The notes below the pieces were generated by a model. It was given only the letters and a program-made list of their open reading frames with translations. It made no database searches and was not told the DNA's origin. This document shows positions 1-10,823 of a stretch of DNA of 64,000 bases, in pieces (position 1 is the first letter of the stretch; every line of letters starts with the position of its first letter). This DNA is from Macrocybe gigantea (Eukaryota > Basidiomycota > Agaricomycetes > Agaricales > Callistosporiaceae): assembly GCA_011319805.1 (NCBI GenBank), contig SJRY01000080.1:1-64000 (forward strand). The letters run 5' to 3'. Position numbers and translations under genes: made by a program.

Positions 1-103
1 TACTCTTCCCCAATCACTATAAAGTACGATACCGTCAACTTGTCGCATACCACCGTCTACAAGCTAACAATGGACTCGCTTTTAGTCCGTAGGACTGAGC
101 GTC

Positions 104-1860
104 ATGGGCGCCTTTTTCTCCGTCGCCACCCATTTGCCCGATAAACACCGCTCCTTCACTTTCCTTCCAAACCAGCCCTCTTTCGCGTGAAAAAAGGACA
201 ACTCAGAGACAGAGTCGCTTTCACTTCGGACATTGGTCGAGACACGCTGTAAGAGCTTGTTTAAAGAGTTCCACCTTTATGGTGGCTTTTCAAGTATGTA
301 CCAGTCCTTCGCCTTTCCTCCGCAGTGCTGAATTTTTCTATCTCAAGTGGTCACCTCCAAACACTATATTGCGTCTTTGGGGACTTTTCAAAGACGGGCA
401 GGATGTGGTATGACAGGTGAGGGCAGAATCCACGTCCCGCATCCACAATTAACTTGCTCAACAGAACGTACCTTCGACTTGCGGATGGTGGACCCTGTGA
501 GTGAGCTGTATCCGACTAATATAATATATGACTTCTAATATCACCTCGAATGGTCTTGATTTTGCACCAATCGATGCTTCCTCAGTCAAAGATGACGCAC
601 CCATAATCGTTGTTGAACATGGCTTGACTGGAGGTACGCCGGTCTCCGTGGCAGCCTTTCACTTGGTCTTATGAATCGTTGCCCGACACAGGCTCGTATG
701 AACCGTACGTCAGGGCAATACTTAGTCGCGCTTGCGCACCTGTTGAGAAGGGTGGTTCGGTTACGAGCTGTGGTGGTGAACTTTCGAGGGTGTGCGTATC
801 CTGCACTGCTATCATGTTTTTACATCTCATATTAGTTTGGTAGGCGCCGGCGTTCCGATCACGAGCCCGCAACTGTATTCTGCTGGTCATACAGACGATA
901 TTCGGCAAGCACTGATATACATTGCGCATCGCTATCCCAAAGCGCCCTGCTGGGGCTAGGCTTTTCCCTTGGCGCCAATGTAATGACGAGGTATTTGGCA
1001 GAAGAAGGCGGCAGGAGTCGCTTGCTTTCGGGTTGTGCCCTCGCATGTGTGAGTGCCCAGCCACCTTGTCCCTCAAATTTCGGTACATGCCTCCTGACTA
1101 TTCATAGCCCTGGGATTTGGAGCAAAATAACATCGGGTTTGTCTTTCTCTGAATCTGCTTCGTCTTCCGACCATGTGTACTGACTGTGATTCCAAAGTCT
1201 TCTGAGCACATTTGTAGGAAAGCATGTCTACTCCAAAGGAATGGGTGGAAATTTGCTCAACCTGCTGAAGCGACACGTCAACTCTCTAGTCACGGACCCA
1301 GAACACCGCGTAGCTAAAGCTGTCCCTCTCGCTATGGCCTTGAAAAACCCACTCTTGAAAAGTTTGACGACACATTTACTCGCGTCGCGGGCGGTTCTCC
1401 ACCACATTTCCCCTTTGCCACCGCTCATGATTATTATCGTTGGGCATCCAGTCACAATGCTGTACAGGACATCAGGGTGCCTTTCTTGGCCATCAACGCC
1501 GCTGACGATCCTGTCGTTCGTAATGTTCCTATGGATGGCGCGGGCAACGGTTTTGTCGTTATGGAGCTCACCACCGCCGGTGGACACCTTGGCTGGTTCC
1601 AGGCTGGCCCTGGATATGTCGATAGATGGACGACTCAACCTGTCTTGGAGTGGCTGAAGCTGGTCGGACAAGATATCAAACACGATTACGTTTCGGAGCC
1701 CCGCCGGATCTATCTTGACGGGGACGGTTTCCTACGTGAAGAGGGACGATCTGAGCTGGGATGCAAAGTGATTGAAGGCGGGGCATCATTGATGGAAATG
1801 GTGGTGAAGAGGGAACGTTGCAAGGACTGTGAAGGAAATACACTTTCTGTAGAGTTATAG
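104..1860 (+). pseudogene. Alpha/beta-hydrolase of the YheT/EEB1-EHT1 (ABHD1/3) family, reading frame broken
   Basis: The family includes fungal medium-chain fatty-acid ethyl ester synthase/esterases, acting on acyl esters. Translated pieces line up in order: SGHLQTLYCVFGDF near 350, EHGLTGG near 620, a nucleophile elbow GFSLGAN near 965, the acid region NAADDPVV near 1495, and the catalytic-His region GGHLGW near 1580. The stop is at 1858-1860. The frame is broken repeatedly: an in-frame TGA at 188-190 after the MGAFF start at 104, no AG acceptor just before the NGLDF exon near 553, and apparent one-base losses near 756, 764, 945-947 and 1348-1350. All catalytic motifs survive, so this is either a recent pseudogene or a functional gene with sequencing errors. 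The start is uncertain. Its stop lies 44 bp from that of the convergent RWD gene. Confidence 0.75.
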
Positions 1861-1904
1861 ATACACATGTAAGGACGGATCTACCAAGGAACCTTATGCT
1901 GATC

Positions 1905-2977
1905 CTAATCGCTATCACTGAATGTCAAAGTCTCCTCCATCTGTTCTTCCAATGTTTTTGTTCTGTCATACTGCGTGACGTCCACAGAAATATCCCCGTC
2001 CTCCATCATGACATCGTCTTCGAGATGCTTGTCACCACGTTCAAAGAGTTGCCGACCTGTCGATAACATCCCTAACACTGGCTATAGATCAGGGGAAAAT
2101 GGCATACCTGTCAATCTGGACGTGGTCTTTTTCCACTCCTCTTTTTCTTTGGCGGACATACCCTTCAGTCTTTCTTCTTCATCTTGGGCTTTCCTCGTGG
2201 CCACTTCTTTGTCGAACGCCAACTTCCAGATTCTGAACGATTCGACTGTTACAGGCGTTCCCCTGGTTTTAGCCTCTTCCTCCTGATGAATGACAGTTGG
2301 ACCGTTATCGAGGCGCAATGACGGAAGAAAAATGCACTTCAAGGGTTCTACGCTCTTTTTCCATCTCTTCCTTTCGACGCTTCTCCTCCCGCGTGCGTAT
2401 CAGATGCGAAAGCTGCTCGCGTAGATGCGAAACGAGAGTGAACGTCATAGCCATCCAGCATTTTCTTCACCCTGCGTTTACAAACAGAGGTTACCATCGC
2501 AGACGCTTGACAGCCTGATCGCGCTTACAACTGTTCGCAGTCCACCGACAAGCTCTTTTATCTCATCATCTTCAAGATCCCCTCCACCGGCCTCAGGTTA
2601 AGATCCGGTAAGGTGTCGGGATAGCCGTCAGTATAATGCACGCAGAGTGTCACCTTCACTGATAATGTGTAAGTATGATTTGCAAACAGCAAGGGGAAAG
2701 ATGGGCAAAGCATACATGAGTCTGCGCCATCAGGGAGACCATCTGGCTCCGCATCGATTTCTACGTCCGTTTCCGATATTCCTTGGGTAAAACGAAACCA
2801 CCTTAGTACATTTGGACCTTCGGTGCAAGACATAATTATCAAGACAGTTACGGACTTGACAATTCAGTCGGGTATATGGATTCCAGCACCTGGGTTTAAT
2901 CTTAGAAACCTGGCGTCCGAACTTTATCATCGTATGAAATGCACCTCTAATTCCTCAAGCAGAGCATCAGAAGTCAT
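1905..2977 (-). CDS. GIR2: RWD-domain protein, Gir2/RWDD1 type
   Basis: Gir2/RWDD1 proteins bind the ribosome-associated GTPase Rbg2/DRG and Gcn1, linking translation to stress signalling in the cytosol. The start MTSDALLEELE at 2977 is followed by the RWD signature VLESIYPTELS across the first intron, then a conserved strand-loop region with VHYTDGYPDTLPDLNLRP. The second half is a charged helix rich in REEKRRKEEMEKERR followed by RTRGTPVT-like and WKLAFDKEV segments typical of the C-terminal part that contacts DRG2. The tail is acidic (EEQMEETLTFSDSD). About five short introns restore one continuous frame with no lesions. It is divergent to the bS21m gene, with 133 bp between start codons. 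Confidence 0.85.
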
Positions 2978-3110
2978 CTGTCGATTCAAGAGTTTGAAGT
3001 GATTAGCCAATGTCCAGAAACGGAAAGTGATCGAGGCCGAAGCCAGCCGGTTCTAACAATGCCAAATACAAGTTACTGGCTCGCGGACGACTTCGTGAGC
3101 ACTCGCTGCC

Positions 3111-3737
3111 ATGCTTTCCGGTGCTCTGGCTTCATTGCGAGCCTCGCGGACAATCCTTACTCGCCGTTCCGTCCCTCTGCCATTTGCTCCTTTGCAACTC
3201 AGATGTTACAAGGCCAACATGGAATTACGGACAACCACACAGGAATCTGCTCCAAAGCAGGCATGGCTGGTTTCTGAACCTCAGTTGAGAAGTAGCACGA
3301 AGGAGCAGACACAAACGAAGGAGGAGCGATGGAAATCTATTTCAAACGTAGCCGCGACACGGCTCGAGCAATGGCCCCCTGCGGACGCATACACTGGTCG
3401 GTCGGTGACGAATTTTCCTCATTCATTCTAACTGACAGTGCCGACGTTTGTCACATAGGACGTTCTGTCAAAGTAAACCCAGGAAATGTAGCTGAGGCGT
3501 TCACCCGACTCAATAATACGCTGCAAAGAAACAGGATCAAGTATCGCCTTAGGCTGACGGAGCGGCACGAAAAGAAGGGTGTGAAGCGGCGCAGACTTCG
3601 CAGTGAACGTTGGAGACGGCGTTTCGCGGACGAGGTACAGTTTAACGAATTATGTGTCTTCCTCTAGCTCATGTTTCCGGTATCAGGTTCGGAAAAAAGT
3701 GCAGTTGGTCATGAAAATCCGCAATAGAGGAGCTTAA
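3111..3737 (+). CDS. MRP21: Mitochondrial small-subunit ribosomal protein bS21m
   Basis: This is a structural protein of the mitochondrial 30S-like subunit. The N-terminus MLSGALASLRASRTILTRRS is basic, hydroxylated and free of acidic residues, as expected for a mitochondrial presequence. The S21 domain occupies the last third: VNPGNVAEAFTRLNNTLQRN, then the very basic stretch KKGVKRRRLRSERWRRRF. It ends VMKIRNRGA at 3737. Two introns (about 3401-3459 and about 3635-3687) join the exons in phase. The 90-residue linker before the domain is longer than in bacteria but usual for fungal mitochondrial S21. It shares a 133-bp divergent promoter with the RWD gene. Confidence 0.88.
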
Positions 3738-4404
3738 TGTTACTGTATGTTTCTGCCCGTGATCCTACTGTAAATACTTCTTACCTTTACGTGTGTAGAC
3801 AGCGTTTCGCGTAGTTTTGGAGATATTATTCCAGGAAATGTGCCCCATTGCGAGTTATTCGCTTCTTGGGCTGTGATTTCAAGACAGGTCCAATTCGAGT
3901 GGCTTCTTTCAAGAGGCATGCATCATCTGCGTGCGCTTATCGGCGTGAGCCCCATGAATACCTCATGCCCACCACGATGACTCGGAGCAATGCCCACAGC
4001 TTTTGCCAAGTATAAACAATGATGCAGTGTTTGCTCACCCAATTTTCGGAATAGCATGGCCAAAATTGTACATATATGTTGACAGAAGTCAGACAGTAAG
4101 ACTATCCCTTGACGGTGACTCATTACACCACGGCGAATCTAGTCATGCTTCTCTCACTCGGCAAGACAAAGCAAAGTCTACCCAAAAATAGCCGATTCTT
4201 GCCCGCATACGGAGGTGCAGCCCTGGAATCGCTACTAGCGATGATCAGCATGTCAAGCGTGGCTTCCAGCTGTTGTGATCTGGCGTTAATGTGGCGAACC
4301 ATCCTGAAGAGCACTAATTAAGCGCATTTTTCCACCCCATGTCCCCAGAGCCCCCATATATTAGGTCTCATTGGCACAACCTGAGTCCGAACGCAACTCT
4401 GACG
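3738..4404. other. Intergenic stretch, no gene recognised
   Basis: Between the bS21m stop and the cysteine-rich gene I see no exon with splice sites that extends a known family. A 66-codon open stretch on the minus strand (3923-4123) has no recognisable motif and no upstream or downstream exon that fits. The stretch presumably holds the 3' end of bS21m and the promoter of the next gene. Confidence 0.4.
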
Positions 4405-4782
4405 ATGTGTCATCAAGTGAGCGAGATTTCCTTGTGGTAAGGATATGAAAAAAAACTTATAACTATGCAGTTGATTGACGGTCGATACTACACTGAATGT
4501 GGACATTTCGATGCAATGACGTCCTGTTTTCAAGATTGTGGACGAACAAATTGCCTCTTTAGCAGGCAACACGCCCACGCTACAGGTTGGCTGTCTCATA
4601 AAGTCTAATATTTTTGTTCACCTTTTTAAATGATAGGCTGTAGATCCGTGAACTGCATACGGATGATGTCTCCGCCAATACGGAATCCGATCAGAGTGAG
4701 CCCTACTCCTTGCCCGAACTGCCGACGCCTGGCACCGCCTCAGGAATTGCAACGACTACAAGAACGTCGAAGCGAGCGTTAG
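4405..4782 (+). CDS. Small cysteine-rich fungal protein (90 residues), likely metal-binding
   Basis: Three exons (4405-4416, 4471-4585, 4637-4782) splice into one 90-codon frame. The first exon is only 12 bases (MCHQ). The protein reads MCHQLIDGRYYTECGHF, then a C-x3-C pair, NCLFSRQHAHATGC and finally PTPCPNC. Nine cysteines plus CGHF and HAH histidines are spaced in the manner of small zinc-binding proteins. It resembles, from memory, a short uncharacterised family common in mushrooms that starts MC(H/I) and has CGHF, NC, GC and a terminal CxxC; I cannot name a domain. The tail RRLAPPQELQRLQERRSER is charged. Function is unknown; a structural zinc protein is an inference. No signal peptide or membrane segment is visible. 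Confidence 0.65.
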
Positions 4783-4993
4783 TGATTCGGTTGTCAAGGC
4801 GACTGCGTTGTAGTTCACTTGTTTTGTTGTGGTTGCTGGAAACTGACATACGATTACCTTTTATGGGAGCTATTATAAGTTGCTTGCCTCGATAAAGAGC
4901 TGTTCTTGTTCCTTGGGACCTTAAAAGGTGCACACCAACGAGCGATGCTTTTAGATCCCATCCTTGAATACCACCGTGTCGTCCACAGTCAAG

Positions 4994-6702
4994 ATGCACA
5001 ATCTTAGAAGATATGTGCAGGAGTGTGTCCTCCCTGCTATGCGTATCCCATCTACGGCCCAACAGTTGCCACCAGCCGGCCATAAGAGCCATCGCAACAC
5101 TCTTAGTGTTCGACCGGAACGATGGCGCAGGCTGGAAGGAATATACAGTATGAACGACGAAGCGCTTGAGGACCACATCAGGACTTGTAAGCATGCCAAG
5201 ACACCTTCACGCAAACAATTGGTGGGCTGACTTTGGCGACAAAAAAAAACAGGGACTGATACCTACGTCACAGAGGAGCCACAAGAAGATATCTTCTCTG
5301 CAATAAATGGCCAGGAAATGACGCTACCATGTCTGTCGATGTTTGAAGTCAAACCAATCAAGCTGACGCAACCCAATGACATGAGTCGGTGCGATCCAGT
5401 GTCTCTCTTGCAGTCATTGATCTACTAATCAACGGATACGCTCTAGTGTAATCCCATGGATTGATGCCCTGCCGCTGCTCACAGTACAGAAGATAATTCA
5501 TGTCATCTATCCGCATCTGAATAACTGGTCGTTCAACCTCGTCCCACGCTCTCATGATGAGCGAGATCAGGAGCTATTCCGATACTTCGTTTGGAGATCG
5601 AATGCGGATAACGGCAATGAAAGCGCGCCTTCCATCATAATCGCGTTCCAGCCTCCTTGGATTCTTTCTGAACAGGACTTCAAAGAGTTTGCGAAATCCA
5701 AGGGGGTAAGCCTGTTCCTCAGACATACATTTCTAGCATTGAATTGGTCGAAAATTTTCACCAGTTTCCACCCTTCTTGGCGCCTGGTAACGCGTTTCCG
5801 GTTGGACTAACAGCCAAAGACAGGCTCTGGGCAAAGGTCTGTCGCAATGCCTTTCGAGCATAGACCCGAAGCCTGACTATTGTCATCTCTTGACTAGCTT
5901 TGGGATACATGTGTCAGCGAGGGCACACGGTGGTTTGTCTTGACATCGTACTCTCAATGGATATTTGGGGGCTTTTCCTTTGGTATGTTCTACGAGCAGA
6001 CAGCGAGTTTTTAGGACTTTACGATTGACTAAGAGAAAACCAGGCTGGACGTCTGCCTTCATTTCGTCTGCCTATGACTATGATTCCTACAATCCCTCCA
6101 TCGCGGAATGCCTGGCGTTCTGGGTCGTGTCATCTATGGACATTTATGGCGGTTGCTCGATACCGAAGGTGGGTGACGAGACAAAGCACGTATTTTTTGA
6201 GGCGCCCTGTACTGCGTACGACCTTTTGGACACCATCGACATCAAATCATTTGCTTTTGAACCGTAGAAGACTTTATGAACTCCCTTCTCTTCGTGTAGG
6301 TACCGGAGCCGTTGCACTACGTCATGACATTCCCCGAAATTCACATTCCAGCTGAAATGCCGCAGCCAGAAGACTCGGTGTCCAACTGGGACGGAAAAAG
6401 CGATGGTGTGTTGCTTGTTCTTTGCGTACTATTGCTTTGACGACTGGATTGCAGAATGTGGCTCTTCTGCTGGTGTGTTCAGCGACTTATCGTTGCTTTG
6501 GGACAGTGCCTCGATTGAAGGGGTAACCTCGCCTCTCCATCACAGTCACCTGGAACGAGATTATATCAGCGACTGGGTGCATGATACCTCGGCGGAGGCA
6601 TTGAATCCCGACAACCCGACGGTAGCTGCAGGTGCTCGAACTTATCTAAACGACCACAATCCTATATTGCCAACCACAGGGGAATGGCTGATAATGAGAT
6701 GA
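4994..6702 (+). CDS. Conserved basidiomycete protein of unknown function
   Basis: Seven exons splice in phase from MHNLRRYVQECVLP at 4994 to the TGA at 6702, giving roughly 420 residues. Notable segments are WTDTYVTEEPQEDIFS, PPFLAPGNAFPVGLTAKDRL, KLWDTCVSEGTRWFVLTSYS and GWTSAFISSAYDYDSYNPSI. The middle resembles, from memory, a family of fungal hypothetical proteins with a 'W(D)xC..xxTRWFVLTSY..W.FG.FS' core followed by an aromatic-rich segment. I know no assigned activity. There is no signal peptide, no clear membrane helix and no catalytic motif I can identify. Introns have canonical GT-AG ends with CTAAT-like branch sites. The last exon (from about 6451) is less conserved-looking, so the 3' end is less certain than the core. 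Confidence 0.6.
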
Positions 6703-6840
6703 CTAGTGGACCGTTGGCGTTGCTTGAACGATGCGAAAGCATTGCATGGAGGAAATGCCTATATTATAGATGATCATGTAAATAACTTCTACGTAACCTT
6801 GCACCGACATGTCGGACGCATCAAAGAGAAGACGAAAGAA

Positions 6841-8191
6841 TCAGCTCAAATCTAGCCGTTGTGTTTCCAGCTGGCTCGAATTCTGTGGGCTTTTAACCGG
6901 GGTGTGCCCGCCATGCGAAGAAGTCGGGGTTCTGCCAAAGACATCGGATGATGCAGTCCCATGCTGCTGATAGGGACGATGGGGTGTAGCATGGGGGAAT
7001 ACAGATTCGGTTTTCTCGCCATGGCGGGAGGAGAAGTCTAAGGCAGAACTCTCAGCACGGAGGAAAAAAAACACGGAGAATACGGACAGCGATGATAGAT
7101 GCGATATAAGGGTACGATGATTCCGTGTCTTGACTAGAGTAGAACTCGAGGAGAATGTTCAGTGCCTCTGACGAGGAGTAAGCCAGCTTCGACTGGTCAG
7201 GACACGACACTGACCAGAAACGCATTGCAGGTCATGTTCATTGAGCGTAAAATGTTCGATAGCAAAGCGGTTTGCCTCAGGGGATGGTGGCTTATGTGAA
7301 GGGGGTGTGGGTAAGGAAGCCGACGGGGCGGCGGCAGATATCCGAGCATCAAGTGAAGGGGAATTAGGGCCTTCGAATATTTTTTGAGCAAGGACATAAC
7401 ATGCGGTAGCCGTAATTTTGGGCGGATATAAGATGCAGATTGGAGTTCGATATCTGAGTCAAAAGTGAGATAACATGATAGAATTAACTCGCAGAAACAC
7501 ACGAATCATGTGCTAGACTCCAGGCATATTCTTGGACCAAAAAGTCATCTTCTTGTGATTCAAATAAATCGACCAGATCAGCGTGTGGACTCTCCACCAC
7601 GAAGTCAAAACAGAGGGCTTCGAGTAAAAATTCCTCCGTTGACAGTATGGTCGCCTGACGCAGTTCCACGTCCTACACCAAATTCGGCCCCAACTGCGTG
7701 TCAGGGATATTTGCAACATACCTTGCTGTCCGCGGCGATATGACTGATGTCCATTCCATTTATCTTTGCTTGGCAGACTCTAGCTACGTCGCGGAGTTTC
7801 CTGCCACATTCCTCAGTTTTGGTCGCAAGAAAGATACACGTTGCGGCAACATCCTGGAAAAAACAGCCTCTCAGGACACAGAAGCAAGACACACGGCGGC
7901 CTCTTACCTGACGGTGGAAATCCTCCATGGAATATCTCATATAGAATCTATGAAACCAGGTGGCGGCAGTACACATAGCTGACGTCGGGCTATCGAGGTG
8001 TGCGGTTTAGTTTCCGACTTGAGGCGAGTTATGGCAGGTACCAACAGTGCCAGAGAGGTCCCCAGACGGAAGAGAAATTCGACACCTCTGGCTCTATCGT
8101 ATAGTTCCTTGTCGAGCGGAAAGTCCGTCGGCGTTGCTCGCAGGGCTGATAGGGGGAACAACCATTGATTATTGGCAGATGCAGTCGACAT
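6841..8191 (-). CDS. Transcription-type cyclin (cyclin K/T/L-like, Ctk2/Bur2 class)
   Basis: Such cyclins activate CDKs that phosphorylate the RNA polymerase II C-terminal domain in the nucleus. The start MSTASANNQWLFPLSAL at 8191 leads into cyclin box 1: DRARGVEFLFRLG, then TSAMCTAATWFHRFYMRYSM and QDVAATCIFLATKTEEC. The DVAATCIFLATKTEE segment is the most diagnostic. Box 2 includes the ATILSTEEFLLEALCFDF segment followed by AQKIFEGPNSPSLDARISAA. The C-terminal tail is low complexity with many Ser, Pro and His and ends ETQRLDLS at 6841. About six introns are needed. The exon 1 donor near 8045 is weak (GTTGGT) but gives the expected LALPTSAM junction. I cannot decide between Ctk2, Bur2 and cyclin L without comparison. 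Confidence 0.82.
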
Positions 8192-8323
8192 ACGTAGGTC
8201 GCGGAGAATGAGCACTGGCAATGCCTCTACTAGTATGTCGAGGTTACGTAAGATCATCTTCCCAATCAGGCAACCAGTAAACTCTCCTCGTCACATCCAG
8301 CTGGAGGAGTATGAATGCCATTA

Positions 8324-10743
8324 TCATGGCCAGTGCAATTTGTATCGCACCTGTACTCTAGGCCCTTCTTTTCTCGTGTTCAGGGTCAGTTTACTTCGTA
8401 TTACTTGCACATGTTTCGCGTTCGGTCCGACGTCAATGAACATAACTTCTACCAGGTAAGCTATCCGCTGGGACTGGTTCTATTAGACCTTACAGCTGTT
8501 CAAGACGGCGGCAAACAAGGGAGGGACCTCTGTAAGCTATTGGCCACGTTTTCCAAGGATCTCGGTAAAGGATACGTCCGGGTGCGCTCGGACTTCTGTT
8601 CTGGTTTGGACGGCCTCCCTCCTTGCGGTTGAGGCATGATATCAATCCTTGCAAACCGTCGGAGAAAGCCATTTGCTCCATACAGGAATTGGATATCATC
8701 CAATTAATCATCACCTGCGTTCGGTTGGCCACACGTCTGTGGACACTGCATGTCACCTGAACGAAAAACCTATGTTCGGCCGCAATTCATATTATCGATA
8801 GTCGACATTGTGTCATGGTGTGTCCTGCCATGCCGATAATGTCTTTTCTGTTCGCACGAAATCCTCCGGTACGTTCGCAAGACTAATTCGCATTCCCGTT
8901 TCAGATTTTGTGTTGTGCCGCATCTGACCTAGCGAGCGATGTTTTGCCTAAGTCGAATCACAATGTGAGTTCCCGCGAAGCTGTAAGTGGTTCGCTTCCA
9001 CGTTGGCTTCTCCGAGCAGAAACATCACCCCTGAGTAGTCGTGGCAGATGAATTCGGGTGTTTTATCTTCCCTGATAATCCATGACTTATTCTCATTTTT
9101 CTGGGCAATGAATAAACGATTTCATCACAGTTCGTTTATTGTTTGGACGTTTATTTGACAGGCGAATCTATCCATCTGTCATAGGCTGCAGGTATTCGCC
9201 CTTCCACAATTTATACAGCATATATCGCTAAAGTGTACCGTGACCGAATAGAACTCCTTCTCTAATGTCCCCAACTACGTGCGCTTTGATTCTGGGATGG
9301 ATCGCAATTTGGGCATTTCCTGTTAAATCGACGATCTATCACGAGATAATCAGCGGCTGCTCCATCGTGGGCATGACGAGCGGTCCATACGATACTGTTC
9401 AGGAAATTGCCGACTTTTGTCATGCGATTCTGAACTCAGCCTCTTTCGTTTCCGAGACCAGACGGGCGAAACACTCACTACTGCCAGCAGGTCGTCCTGC
9501 AGTTAGGCCCGCAATCGCTTGGATGGGTTGTGCTGAATTTACACCACCTGTCGGCGCACTGGCTCTGAAGACTTGTGTTATCCTGTGTCGCATGAGGGTA
9601 AAGGGATCTATGGCGTACGAGCTCGTCGGGCTTACGTCGGCAAAGTCCATGAAGTCAGACCAAAAATGACGAAGCGGAAGTAAAAAAAATTGTCGACGTA
9701 CCGGAGCGAGGACGTGACCGCATTCGGCGTAGGTGTCTTGGAATCTGCAAGGGTCATGAACGACTGGACTTGGTCAAGGTGCGGAATGTCCTTCACTGTC
9801 TCCATCTACACATGACGAAGTAGGTTATTGGAGTGTGAGGCGAGGGCTGGTAGAGAAGGTCAAGGTTGGGAGTTCCTTGTCTTTCTGTTTCCTCCAAAGA
9901 AATACGCAATTTATACTCCTCAACGACCAGAGAAGGTCCGTTATCGCAAGTCGGCGAGAGCACAACTGATGGTGTCGATTAAAATTCGGCCCGTTCCTAG
10001 CCCATGGCGCCAGCTTCAAGGCGTTGGTGTGTAATGGGCCCGAAATCAGCTATACCCAGAATTGTTGTTATTAAGTTTCACAGCCAGGACAAAGGTGTGA
10101 TCAGGTCGCAGGCCAAATCGTCGGACATCATGCTGTATCTCTAAAATGCTAAAATGCAAATGCCCTATCCACGCGGGTAATTCGTTCAAGCACTTTCTTA
10201 CCTGCCGGAACGCGTTGGCGCAAATAACGACGTGACCACTCTCCTCAAGATCGTGAATCCCGATGGCGTAGACCGTGAAGAAGGTGGGACCCGTCCAGTA
10301 ACGTTTGTGGTATGTGACGATGTCAATTCAAGGAAAGGGTCCGCAAAAACGACCAAGACAGCACCAGAATTGTTCGATGCTGTCGCCTTGAAAATTATTA
10401 ATTGCGTTCAAACATGGATATTTGCCTCGTGTTCAGGCGGACGATTTACAGACATCGAATACCGCCGAAGTCGAGACGAAACGCTACGAGCACACTTTGA
10501 TTGTCAAAAAAAAAGGAGCCCAAAGGATGGGAAACGACGTGAGATTTTGAAATAGTAGAGTTACGTACCGTGCTCCGTTTCCAAAATATTCATAGCGAAA
10601 CGATCGACCTCATCTGGCGTCATGCGTTGTAAATGACATCGTGGCCCTAGAAGCACTTGATGCTTCACGGACGTGGGACGGTACATGATAAAGCCGATGG
10701 ATTTTATGAAATCAGGACAAAAACCCAAGTTATCGACCATCAT
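8324..10743 (-). CDS. Unidentified multi-exon gene, frame reconstructed only in pieces
   Basis: A series of protein-like segments runs in order on the minus strand: YRPTSVKHQVLLGPRCH (10670-10620), YWTGPTFFTVYAIGIHDLEE (10300-10240), then SGHVVICANAFRQ, RPDHTFVLAVKLNNNNSG (10110-10060), EEYKLRISLEETERQGTPN (9945-9885), TVKDIPHLDQVQSFMTLADS (9808-9745), FMDFADVSPTSSYAIDPF (9650-9595), and a terminal KHVQVIRSKLTLNTRK then VQVRYKLHWP before a TGA at 8324-8326. Several are flanked by good GT-AG sites (for example GTAAGA after AFRQ). I could not join all of them in phase, and frameshifts seem likely. I do not recognise the family. It sits in the same orientation between eIF2B-alpha (81 bp upstream) and the cyclin (132 bp downstream). 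Confidence 0.4.
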
Positions 10744-10823
10744 GATTATCCATCTCCAGCTCCCGGTCCGTTGCGCAACACATCGGATTAGATGTAATTA
10801 TGAACACACGCAAAGAGAACCAT

